Below, one piece after another: positions 8,305 to 16,021 of a stretch of DNA of 34,343 bases (position 1 is the first letter of the stretch; each line of letters starts with the position of its first letter). The position numbers and the translations under genes were made by a program. Source of the stretch: Gammaproteobacteria bacterium (lineage in GTDB: Bacteria > Pseudomonadota > Gammaproteobacteria > Magnimaribacterales > Magnimaribacteraceae); contig SGZM01000010.1 in assembly GCA_004214065.1 (NCBI GenBank), forward strand, positions 1-34,343, read 5' to 3'. The notes below the pieces were generated by a model that saw nothing but the letters and a program-made list of their open reading frames with translations, did not search any database and was not told the origin of the DNA.

Positions 8305-8381
8305 TGGTCGGGGCAGCAGGATTTGAACCTGCGACCACCTGCTCCCAAAGCAGGTGCGCTACCAGGCTGCGCTATGCCCCG
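8305..8381 (-). tRNA. tRNA-Pro (anticodon TGG)
   Basis: A 77-base cloverleaf with encoded CCA. The acceptor CGGGGCA pairs with TGCCCCG, with A73. The D arm is GCGC...GCGC. The anticodon arm CCTGC TTTGGGA GCAGG gives anticodon TGG. The T arm is GCAGG TTCAAAT CCTGC. It lies immediately upstream of dadA on the same strand, and both probably come from the promoter at 8392-8420. Confidence 0.97.
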
Positions 8382-8391
8382 AAAAAATTGA

Positions 8392-8420
8392 ATTATACAG
8401 ATATAAAAAAAAGGTGTTGA
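8392..8420 (-). promoter_or_regulatory. Promoter of tRNA-Pro and probably dadA
   Basis: The minus strand has a -35-like TCAACA (8420-8415, four of six), a 17-base spacer and a perfect -10 TATAAT (8397-8392). The predicted start, near 8385, is about 4 bases before the tRNA. No other promoter can lie between tRNA-Pro and dadA, because the gap is 6 bases. Confidence 0.65.
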
Positions 8421-8432
8421 AGAAATTTGAAT

Positions 8433-8462
8433 AAAAAAAAGGCCCCTAAAAGGAGCCTTTTT
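8433..8462 (-). terminator. Rho-independent terminator after the first TonB-dependent receptor
   Basis: On the minus strand GGCTCC (8457-8452), a TTTTA loop and GGGGCC (8446-8441) form a 6-base-pair stem with one T-G pair. Eight T residues follow. It lies 12 bases past the receptor stop codon and insulates the tRNA-Pro-dadA unit downstream. Confidence 0.88.
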
Positions 8463-8474
8463 CTTTATCACTCT

Positions 8475-11255
8475 TTAGAAAGAGTATTTGATTGCCATTG
8501 TTGTCACTCTTCCAAGCGGAGAGTGTGCAAAGGCATCATATCCTTGCTCATGAGGAGCCATAGGAGGATCTTCATCAGCCACATTGACTATAGATAAAGA
8601 TAGATCCAGCTCATCATTGAATGCGTAAGAATAGTGTAAATCCACCGTTACCATGTCATCAACTGAAGAAGCATCATAACCTTGTGGTGAAGCAGCCCAC
8701 AGTCCTGCATTAGCAAAACTATCAGCAACGTCATAGTCACTTACATATCTTACAAAAGCTCTCATGAAATGAGGTCCATTTAAAAGACTAGCCATAAAAT
8801 TCATCTTAAGTTCTGGCATAGATCTTAGTCTTATAGGACTTCCTGAAGCTCTTGTGTTGTATTTACCAGCTGCATCATATTTATCACAACCAGCAGATAA
8901 ACAACCACCTACATCATAAGTCATTAGATATACACCATTAACTCCAACTTGAGCTTGACCCATAGAAGTATCAAAGTCATACAGAGCTTGGAAATCTATT
9001 CCATCAGTCTCAATACCTTCTCCATTAATAGAATTAGTAGTGATATTAATCAAGTTACAACTATCAGGTTTCGCTGCAGGAGGATTGTAAGATGTTCCGT
9101 CCGCACAGTTATAGATAGCTAAAGGACTTGTTGTTGACACCTTACCAATTGGATCGACCATGTCTAAGGAGTAGTAATCAAGGTTAACTCTCATTCCTTC
9201 AACAGGAGTCCATATCAGACCTATATTGATGTTGTCTGAACTCTCAGGCTCTAAGTTAGTAGGAATTGGAGTTTGAACTTCGTAGTACTCACCATAAACT
9301 CTTTCTAAAGACGTATCGATAGAACTTGGCAATACAGGAGATCTAAACACCTCTTCATAAGAAGCTCTGAAAGCTAAAGTTTCTGAAGCTTTATAGAATG
9401 CAGATGCTTTAGGCACTACAATATCATCCGCCTCGTAGTCTTCGTATCTAACGCCAAAATCAATGTCTAGATTTTCAGAAACGGGTAATGAGACCTCACC
9501 AAAGAAAGCAAAGTTTTTACCTTCATTTTCTGAATCATATGTCATAGGCAAGAAATGTAATTCTGGCTCACAAGGCTTATTATCAGCACATCTTGCGTCA
9601 CCATAGTTTTTGTTACTTACATCATCTTGACGGTATTGCATACCCGCAGCAAATGCTACTGCATTTCCATCAATTTCATAATCTAAGTCGCCATTAACAA
9701 TGAAATCGAATACTAGTAATGATCTGGAAGTATTGGCTCCCATATCACCAGTAATGTAATCAATTTCATCAGCACTATTATGTAGAGCTGATCCTGGGGC
9801 AGCAGTTAAATGACTTCCGAATACGTTGTAGTAATAACACCCTTTAGAAGCATCACCTGCATCGGCAGCATCTCTTGTACATTGAGTTCCGCCTAAGCCA
9901 TTAACGGCATTAACCCATCTAGAAGACATGATGTCGTAGTAGCTGTATTTGTTATTCATAGTTGAATAAGTTACTGAGGCATCAAATCCAGTATCTGTTC
10001 CAGGAAGAGTTCCTCTGGCTCCAACAGCCCAACGAGAAGTATCATTTTGGTTTTGGAATACAGCAGAAGGTCCTTCAATAGCCTTTGCTCTTCCCCACCA
10101 ATAAACTGAACCAGCACCTGCTTCTCGAGCATTGTATGCAGCTTGCATATCAGCAGAAAGAGTAGGCAATGTATTAGCCTTAAAGTCTTGATATCCAGGA
10201 GAAGCCGTAGGAACTACTGTGAAGTAGCCAGCATTGGTTGGAGGATAGGAAGGAGAACCATAGTAATCTGCTCTTAATTGTGTATGCAATGCCTCTGCGT
10301 AAAGCTCAACATCTTCATTAATTTCCATAGTCATAGAAGCAAAGAACTTATGTCTTTCTTGAGGATCAATATAGTTTCCAAAAGGAACATAGTTATATCC
10401 ACATTTACTGTAACCATTAAAAGCAAATGGTATAGAAGCTGCTCCACCCGCTACACCCTGTGCTGGAAGTACTGTTCCACAAGCGGGATCAGCTAAAACA
10501 TTTTGAGCAGGAAGTGTTTGAAAAGTTCCAGGATTACCAAAGCTAGATGGTCCTAAAGGCCATCCACCCGCCATATCTACATATGGTTTTTCTGGAATTG
10601 TTAAAGGATTGTGATTTTGCCACTCAGCAGCAACTACTAAGTGTGCTCCGCCGTTGTTAAAGCCCGCAATAAATGCAGCTTCTTGAACACCGTCAGATCC
10701 ATCAATTTCTTGATGACTCGCAGTAGCTTCAAATCCTTCAAATTTTGATCTTGTTATGAAGTTAAAAACTCCACCCATAGCATCCGTTCCGTGAGATACC
10801 GCTCCACCATTTTTTAGAACTTCGATTCGTTCCATGGCGATCATTGGAAAATTACCAACGTCTACAAACGCATTACCTTCTTTAGTAGTACCCGCACTGT
10901 TTACGATACGCTTACCATTAAAGAGAACAAGAGTTCTAGGTATACCTAAACTTCTTATATTGACATTTTTCAGACCAACAATAGTTCCACCACCATCACT
11001 AAATTGTTCTGATTGGTTTATTGTTCCTGAGATTGCAGGCATGTTCCTAAGAACTTCCCTCATATTTGGAGCACCGGCTGCTCCATATTCGCCTCTATCA
11101 AAGACGTCTACAGGAATATCTATTTCTTCACGGTCAGTTTTTATGTAACTACCTGTTACAACAACAGCCTCAACATCTTCATCATCAGAATAAAGAAAAG
11201 AGTTGAAGGTAACAAAAGGTAATAACGCAAGAAAAGCGAGAATTTTTTTATTCAT
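8475..11255 (-). CDS. TonB-dependent outer-membrane receptor
   Basis: Outer-membrane active transporter of 926 residues. A signal peptide of about 22 residues (MNKKILAFLALLPFVTFNSF) is followed by an acidic stretch and the TonB-box-like VEAVVVTGSYI. The plug domain spans about 40-185, with MREVLRNMPAIS, VNIRSLGIPRTLVLFNGKR and IERIEVLKNGGAVSHGTDAM before GGVFNFITR. The rest is a long beta-barrel with large, Cys-containing loops. It ends TMAIKYSF, with a terminal Phe as expected for BAM-dependent insertion. The substrate cannot be told from sequence; the long loops suggest something larger than a simple siderophore. The Shine-Dalgarno is GGGGAAA before ATG. A hairpin and a direct repeat lie in its leader and promoter region. 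It stands alone and is divergent from folD. Confidence 0.95.
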   Translation of the reverse strand: MNKKILAFLALLPFVTFNSFLYSDDEDVEAVVVTGSYIKTDREEIDIPVDVFDRGEYGAAGAPNMREVLRNMPAISGTINQSEQFSDGGGTIVGLKNVNIRSLGIPRTLVLFNGKRIVNSAGTTKEGNAFVDVGNFPMIAMERIEVLKNGGAVSHGTDAMGGVFNFITRSKFEGFEATASHQEIDGSDGVQEAAFIAGFNNGGAHLVVAAEWQNHNPLTIPEKPYVDMAGGWPLGPSSFGNPGTFQTLPAQNVLADPACGTVLPAQGVAGGAASIPFAFNGYSKCGYNYVPFGNYIDPQERHKFFASMTMEINEDVELYAEALHTQLRADYYGSPSYPPTNAGYFTVVPTASPGYQDFKANTLPTLSADMQAAYNAREAGAGSVYWWGRAKAIEGPSAVFQNQNDTSRWAVGARGTLPGTDTGFDASVTYSTMNNKYSYYDIMSSRWVNAVNGLGGTQCTRDAADAGDASKGCYYYNVFGSHLTAAPGSALHNSADEIDYITGDMGANTSRSLLVFDFIVNGDLDYEIDGNAVAFAAGMQYRQDDVSNKNYGDARCADNKPCEPELHFLPMTYDSENEGKNFAFFGEVSLPVSENLDIDFGVRYEDYEADDIVVPKASAFYKASETLAFRASYEEVFRSPVLPSSIDTSLERVYGEYYEVQTPIPTNLEPESSDNINIGLIWTPVEGMRVNLDYYSLDMVDPIGKVSTTSPLAIYNCADGTSYNPPAAKPDSCNLINITTNSINGEGIETDGIDFQALYDFDTSMGQAQVGVNGVYLMTYDVGGCLSAGCDKYDAAGKYNTRASGSPIRLRSMPELKMNFMASLLNGPHFMRAFVRYVSDYDVADSFANAGLWAASPQGYDASSVDDMVTVDLHYSYAFNDELDLSLSIVNVADEDPPMAPHEQGYDAFAHSPLGRVTTMAIKYSF

Positions 11256-11279
11256 TTATTTCCCCATTAAATTAAATTT

Positions 11280-11306
11280 ATTTCAAAGTTTTTATAACTT
11301 CGAAAT
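11280..11306 (-). promoter_or_regulatory. Leader hairpin or operator upstream of the first TonB-dependent receptor
   Basis: An 11-base inverted repeat with one mismatch: on the minus strand ATTTCGAAGTT, loop ATAAA, AACTTTGAAAT. As RNA the mismatch becomes a G-U pair. It ends 24 bases before the receptor ATG, just ahead of the GGGGAAA ribosome-binding site. It has no T tract, so it is not a terminator. It could be an mRNA hairpin or a binding site for a dimeric regulator; the sequence does not decide. Confidence 0.5.
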
Positions 11307-11326
11307 CCCCTTAAGAACCACTCTAA

Positions 11327-11343
11327 ACCATATTTCACCATAT
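11327..11343. repeat. Phased direct repeat in the receptor-folD divergent region
   Basis: ACCATAT occurs at 11327-11333 and again at 11337-11343, a 10-base centre spacing equal to about one helical turn. The 177-base gap between the divergent receptor and folD also contains AT-rich tracts and a possible folD -35 (TTGAAA at 11373-11378), but no clean -10 box. An operator role for the repeat is a guess. Confidence 0.35.
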
Positions 11344-11432
11344 AGCACTAAATTTTTAATTGTTTTTAATGCTTGAAAAAATCAGTAAATATATATATTT
11401 CAATTAGTTTTATGGCATGAGAAAATCTCCGA

Positions 11433-12266
11433 ATGGAAAAAATTCTAGATGGGAAAAAAGTAGCAGCTGAAACTGAAGATTTACTAAAAAATAGAGTAGA
11501 AACTCTAAAGTCCACTAAAGGATACACTCCAACGTTAGCGACTATTTTAGTAGGGAATGATCCTGCCTCAGCTACGTATGTAAAAATGAAAGGAAATGCC
11601 TGTGAAAGAGTTGGCATGAACTCTCTAAAAGTAGAGTTACCTGAATCAACCACAACCGAAGAACTTTTAAATAAAATTTTTGAATTAAATAGCAATCCTG
11701 AAATAAGCGGTATTCTGCTTCAACATCCTGTTCCTTCTCAAATAAATGAAAGGGCTTGTTTTGACGCTATTGATATTAATAAAGATGTAGACGGTGTCAC
11801 CTGTCTTGGATTTGGAAATATGGCAATGGGTGAAGAAGCTTATGGATCGTGCACTCCTCAGGGCATTATTCGCCTGTTAGATTATTATGATATTGAAACA
11901 GAAGGAAAACATGCAGTTGTAATTGGAAGAAGTCCTATTCTCGGAAAGCCTATGGCTATGATGTTGTTAAATAAAAATGCAACAGTAACCATATGCCATT
12001 CAAGGACAAAAGATTTAAAAGATCATGTATTAAATGCCGATATAGTTGTGGGTGCTGTAGGAATACCCAGGTTTATAAAATCTGATTGGATTAAGGATGA
12101 TGCTGTTGTTATAGATGCCGGTTATCATCCTGAAAAATGTGGTGATATAGAACTAGAAGGTATAGCAGATAGATGTCAGGCATTCACGCCTGTACCGGGT
12201 GGTGTTGGGCCTATGACGATCAATACTTTAATTTTGCAAACTGTCGAAGCTTGTGAAAGGTCTTAA
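11433..12266 (+). CDS. folD: Methylenetetrahydrofolate dehydrogenase / methenyltetrahydrofolate cyclohydrolase
   Basis: Bifunctional cytosolic enzyme converting 5,10-methylene-THF to 10-formyl-THF with NADP, supplying one-carbon units for purine and formyl-Met synthesis. The 277 residues match the usual 280-290. The catalytic YxxxK motif is Tyr49 and Lys53 in [12 protein letters not shown]. Substrate-site signatures are LLQHPVPSQ and [11 protein letters not shown]. The NADP-binding domain has [17 protein letters not shown] and CHSRT. The C-terminal [14 protein letters not shown] is diagnostic. ATG at 11433 has no strong Shine-Dalgarno. It is followed 14 bases later by a monooxygenase gene on the same strand, so the two may be cotranscribed without an obvious functional link. 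Confidence 0.97.
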   Translation: MEKILDGKKVAAETEDLLKNRVETLKSTKGYTPTLATILVGNDPASATYVKMKGNACERVGMNSLKVELPESTTTEELLNKIFELNSNPEISGILLQHPVPSQINERACFDAIDINKDVDGVTCLGFGNMAMGEEAYGSCTPQGIIRLLDYYDIETEGKHAVVIGRSPILGKPMAMMLLNKNATVTICHSRTKDLKDHVLNADIVVGAVGIPRFIKSDWIKDDAVVIDAGYHPEKCGDIELEGIADRCQAFTPVPGGVGPMTINTLILQTVEACERS

Positions 12267-12280
12267 TAAGGATATTAAAT

Positions 12281-13831
12281 ATGAAAGATTTTGAAGTTGT
12301 AGTTATAGGAAGTGGATTTTCTGGCCTGACTTGTGGTCATTTCTTAAAAGAAGAAGGTATAGAAAACTTCTGTATACTCGAAAAAAATAAATCTCTAGGA
12401 GGAGTCTGGAGTCATGGAGGGGTGGGATCTTATCCTGGAGCTGCATGTGATGTTCAATCTTATACTTACCTTCCCTTTCTAGATGAAACAGGTTTTATTC
12501 CTTCGAAAAGATATGTGAGCCAAACAGAGATAGCAGATTATGCCGAGCTATTAGCTGATCATTTTGACTTAAGCAAACATATAAAATTTTTACAAAAAGT
12601 TACAGGTTTAGAGTATGTAGATTTCGGAAAATGGAAAGTTGAAATTACAAACCTAGATGATGAATCAAAGACTGAAATATTTGCTAAACATGTAGTCTGT
12701 GCAAACGGTCCATTATCTAGTCCCAGAATGCCTGAATTTGGCGGTATGGATAAATTTAAAGGTGAAAGTTTTCACACAGCAGAATGGGATCAGAATGCTA
12801 ATTTAAAAGGGAAAAAAGTAGGCATTGTTGGCACAGGAGCTTCCGCTGCCCAAGTCATTACATCTATTGCTGATGAGGTAGAATCTCTAACAGTATTTCA
12901 AAGAACAGCAACATGGGCCATAGAAAGAGAAGATCAACCCACACCACCTGAAATTATCGACGCTTTTAAAGCAGGTGGATATAGTTCTAAACTAAGATAT
13001 GTTGACTGGAAAGGCGAATATCCGCCTGATCCAAACTTACCATTTACTTTCGAACAATTACATGACAAAGATTGGAACTCTGCTGTTTGTGATCTACTTA
13101 GTGAGAGGATAAAGAATGATGTTAATGATAAAGAACTGGCACAACTCCTTACTCCTGATTATCCGTTCTTTTGTAAGAGAGTATTGATAATAGATGATTA
13201 CTTCACAACCTTTAATAAGGAAAATGTTCATTTAGTTCATGATCCAGGAGGAGTGGTAGCTGTGAATGAAACTGGACTTGAAATGGCATCAGGCGATCTA
13301 CACGAGTTGGAAGTTATAATTTACGCTACTGGATTTGACGCTGGTCTAATTCCTTTTAGTGTTAAGGGAAAAAACGGAGTTACTTTGTCAGAAAAATTTG
13401 GAGCTTCTTCTGAAAATAATTATCAAATGATTGAACCAAAAACTCTATGGGGTCTGCATGTTAATGATATGCCCAATTTTTACATGATGATAGGCCCGCA
13501 GAGTTTAAACCCAGTCACGAATGTAACTCTAATATGTGAAGAACAAGGTAAATATATATCTCAGTTAATTTCTTCAATGCAAAAAAACGATAAAGAAGAG
13601 GTTGAGCCTACTGTTAAGGCAGTTATTGACTGGACAGATAGATGCAATCAATCGTCTGAAGGGAAAATTTGGCTTCAATGCAACAATTGGTATATGAAAG
13701 GAACTAAAGATGATGTTAGTGCAGGAAGAGAAAAGTCCAAAGCTATGTGGATGGAATCACATGAATCATATTTGAAATTCCTTTTAGGAGAAGAAGGCGG
13801 AAGCCAAGAAGAGTTATTAGAATTTTCATAA
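12281..13831 (+). CDS. Flavin monooxygenase, Baeyer-Villiger type (first of two)
   Basis: The 516 residues form a two-dinucleotide-domain flavoprotein. The FAD Rossmann motif is GSGFSG at 10-15, and the NADPH Rossmann motif is GTGASA at 184-189. Between them, residues 159-170 (FKGESFHTAEWD) match the Baeyer-Villiger fingerprint FxGxxxHxxxW(P/D) exactly. These enzymes insert oxygen next to a ketone carbonyl to give an ester or lactone. The second family motif is altered: GGVW is separated from YPGAACD by seven residues instead of the usual four. The substrate is unknown. A good AAGGA site precedes ATG at 12281. A second monooxygenase follows 67 bases later. An N- or S-oxygenating flavin monooxygenase is the main alternative. 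Confidence 0.85.
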   Translation: MKDFEVVVIGSGFSGLTCGHFLKEEGIENFCILEKNKSLGGVWSHGGVGSYPGAACDVQSYTYLPFLDETGFIPSKRYVSQTEIADYAELLADHFDLSKHIKFLQKVTGLEYVDFGKWKVEITNLDDESKTEIFAKHVVCANGPLSSPRMPEFGGMDKFKGESFHTAEWDQNANLKGKKVGIVGTGASAAQVITSIADEVESLTVFQRTATWAIEREDQPTPPEIIDAFKAGGYSSKLRYVDWKGEYPPDPNLPFTFEQLHDKDWNSAVCDLLSERIKNDVNDKELAQLLTPDYPFFCKRVLIIDDYFTTFNKENVHLVHDPGGVVAVNETGLEMASGDLHELEVIIYATGFDAGLIPFSVKGKNGVTLSEKFGASSENNYQMIEPKTLWGLHVNDMPNFYMMIGPQSLNPVTNVTLICEEQGKYISQLISSMQKNDKEEVEPTVKAVIDWTDRCNQSSEGKIWLQCNNWYMKGTKDDVSAGREKSKAMWMESHESYLKFLLGEEGGSQEELLEFS

Positions 13832-13875
13832 AATTAATTTTTTGATTCGGTCCTTCTCTGGTTTAATGTAAAAAC

Positions 13876-13881
13876 TATAAT
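13876..13881 (+). promoter_or_regulatory. Possible -10 box before the second monooxygenase
   Basis: A perfect TATAAT lies 17 bases before the ATG at 13899, in the 67-base gap after the first monooxygenase. No good -35 box is seen at 16-18 bases. It could allow the second enzyme to be expressed independently. Confidence 0.35.
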
Positions 13882-13898
13882 GTCTACAGGATAAATTA

Positions 13899-15353
13899 AT
13901 GACTAATTATGATGTTGTGATCGTAGGGGCCGGAATCTCTGGAATTGGAGCAGCTTATAATATTCAGAAATCTTGCCCAGAGAAATCTTTTGCTATCTTT
14001 GAAGGAAGAAAGAATATTGGCGGAACTTGGGACCTTTTCAAGTATCCCGGTATTCGATCGGATTCAGATATGCACACAATGGGCTTTCGATTTAAGCCGT
14101 GGACAGATGCTAAGACTATTGCTGATGGACCATCTATCCTAGAGTACTTAAATGAAGCTGCAGATGAGAATAATCTCCGTGAGAAAATTCAGTTTGAAAC
14201 TAAAGTTAAAACGGCTCAATGGGATAGCTCCTCGGCAACTTGGAGACTTGGTATCGAGAAAGGAGAACAGGGACAACTTGAAGATGTTACTTGTAAAATC
14301 CTTTATCTATGCGGCGGTTACTACAATTACGATCAAGGCTATCTACCTGAGTTCAAAGGTTATGATGAATTTGAAGGCCAATTAATACATCCACAACAAT
14401 GGCCAGAAGATCTCAATTACGAAAATAAAAAAGTTATCGTCATAGGCAGTGGAGCAACTGCCGTGACTATTGTTCCAGCTATGGCTGACAAAGTATCAAA
14501 AATAACAATGCTCCAAAGATCCCCCACTTACTATATGGCTGCTCCTGACCAAAGACCATTTGATGGACTAATTAAGAAATTTACTAGCGATAAATTAGGG
14601 TACTTTTTGATTAGATGGAAAAATATTTTATTAGGAAGATTCTTTGTTTCTCAAATTAAAAATAAACCGGAGAAATGGAAAAATATGCTTATAGATGGAG
14701 TAAAACAACATCTAGGCGAGGACTACGATATAGAAACTCATTTCACTCCTAAATATCAACCCTGGGATCAAAGGCTCTGCTTTGTGCCTAACGGAGATAT
14801 GTTTGAAGCAATCAAAAACGGTAAAGCTGAAGTGGTGACAGACACCATAGATAGATTTATGAAAGATGGTATTTTATTAAATTCAGGATATAAAATTGAA
14901 GCAGATATCATAGTGACTGCGACTGGACTTAATATGCAATTGTTAAATGGCATAGACATTACGATAGATAATCAAAAATTAGATATTTCTGAACGTATAC
15001 AATATAAGACCATGATGTTTAGTGAAGTTCCAAATTTAATTGCAACTTTTGGATACACCACTGCTTCTTGGACATTAGGAGCAGATCTCACTAGCGAATA
15101 CGCATGTAAGCTGATTAATTTAATGGATTCTAAAGAAATGGATTATTTTTATCCTGAAGCTGGGCCAGATGTTGTTGGTAATGGAGATTTTCTAGATTTA
15201 AATTCAGGCTATATACAAAGAGTCGCACATCAACTTCCTAAGCAAGGCTCTAGAGATCCTTGGATTAATACTCAAAACTATTTGAAAGACTTATTTCAAG
15301 TTAGATTCAAAAGTATTGAAGACTCTGACTTAAAATTCAAAAAAGCAAGTTAA
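13899..15353 (+). CDS. Flavin monooxygenase, Baeyer-Villiger type (second of two)
   Basis: The 484 residues resemble EthA-like Baeyer-Villiger enzymes. The FAD Rossmann motif is GAGISG at 10-15. GGTWDLFKYPGIRSD at 41-55 matches the family motif (A/G)GxWxxxx(F/Y)PGxxxD with normal spacing. The fingerprint FEGQLIHPQQWP lies at 158-169. The NADPH Rossmann motif GSGATA is at 183-188, and the C-terminal part has VTATGLNMQ. It should oxygenate a ketone to an ester or lactone using NADPH and O2. It diverges strongly from its neighbour, so the pair is not a recent duplication and may act on different substrates. The gene ends 2 bases before the convergent SDR-like gene, with no terminator. Confidence 0.9.
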   Translation: MTNYDVVIVGAGISGIGAAYNIQKSCPEKSFAIFEGRKNIGGTWDLFKYPGIRSDSDMHTMGFRFKPWTDAKTIADGPSILEYLNEAADENNLREKIQFETKVKTAQWDSSSATWRLGIEKGEQGQLEDVTCKILYLCGGYYNYDQGYLPEFKGYDEFEGQLIHPQQWPEDLNYENKKVIVIGSGATAVTIVPAMADKVSKITMLQRSPTYYMAAPDQRPFDGLIKKFTSDKLGYFLIRWKNILLGRFFVSQIKNKPEKWKNMLIDGVKQHLGEDYDIETHFTPKYQPWDQRLCFVPNGDMFEAIKNGKAEVVTDTIDRFMKDGILLNSGYKIEADIIVTATGLNMQLLNGIDITIDNQKLDISERIQYKTMMFSEVPNLIATFGYTTASWTLGADLTSEYACKLINLMDSKEMDYFYPEAGPDVVGNGDFLDLNSGYIQRVAHQLPKQGSRDPWINTQNYLKDLFQVRFKSIEDSDLKFKKAS

Positions 15354-15355
15354 AG

Positions 15356-16021
15356 TTAGCTTCTAATTAAGTCCTCAAAATAATAAAACTTTTTGCCTTG
15401 CTGCTTTCCAGAATACTCCATCAGAGAGTTTGCCAGATCTATACCTTTTACACTCCTGTATTTGTTAGCTGAACCTCTGAGTAATGGATCAATCAACCAA
15501 GGTTGTAAAAGTTGCCCTACTGATTCCCCCAGCCTTTTTTCTTCTCTAGCTCCAATCAGAAGGCCTGGCCTGTAGATTGATAAGGATTTGAAATCTAGTT
15601 CTGAGATCTTATCTTCAATTTCGCCTTTGCATTTTAAATAGAAATTATTAGAACCCGAATCTGCCCCTATCGATGTAACTATCGAAAGATTAGGTACCTT
15701 GGCCATGGAGGCAGCTTTAGCCAAAGAAAAGCAATAATCTACATCAATTTTTCTAAAATTTTCTTGAGATCCTGCTTTTTTAATTGTACTTCCAAGGCAA
15801 ATGAAAGCATCACTTATCCCTATAAATTTATCTTTAAAGCTTTCTTCATTCTCAAAATCTATCTTCTGAAAAAATAAAAGATCATTGTTGGAAGATAACT
15901 CATGTCGAGTTAACGCAATTACTTTATTATTGGACTTAACTAATTGCTCTGTTAAAAGGTTTCCTATTAGCCCTGTGGACCCAGCAACTAAGTAATTCCT
16001 TTGTGAAGAGTTCACTTCCAA
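15356..16021 (-). CDS. NAD(P)-binding atypical SDR (TIP30/NmrA-like)
   Basis: The 221 residues start with the glycine motif GSTGLIG at 14-20, which is TGxxG-type and typical of atypical or extended SDR proteins. A central stretch has IVTSIGADSGSNNFYLKCKG, where a Tyr-x-x-x-Lys pair (YLKCK) fits the SDR active site. SIYRPGLLIG follows, as in the TIP30/HTATIP2-like group. No transmembrane segment or signal peptide is seen. The start overlaps the end of the acyl-CoA ligase gene by 10 bases, so it is translated from the same message. Its substrate is unknown; the context suggests a role in the same carbonyl or lipid pathway. Confidence 0.8.
   Translation of the reverse strand: MEVNSSQRNYLVAGSTGLIGNLLTEQLVKSNNKVIALTRHELSSNNDLLFFQKIDFENEESFKDKFIGISDAFICLGSTIKKAGSQENFRKIDVDYCFSLAKAASMAKVPNLSIVTSIGADSGSNNFYLKCKGEIEDKISELDFKSLSIYRPGLLIGAREEKRLGESVGQLLQPWLIDPLLRGSANKYRSVKGIDLANSLMEYSGKQQGKKFYYFEDLIRS

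Noticed and set aside
11366..11695. Minus-strand open frame of 109 codons upstream of the first receptor
   Set aside because: It is antisense to the start of folD, which has every expected motif. No recognisable protein features.
12281..15353. The two monooxygenases as a recent tandem duplication
   Set aside because: They differ in length, loop spacing and most residues outside the motifs, so they are distant relatives.
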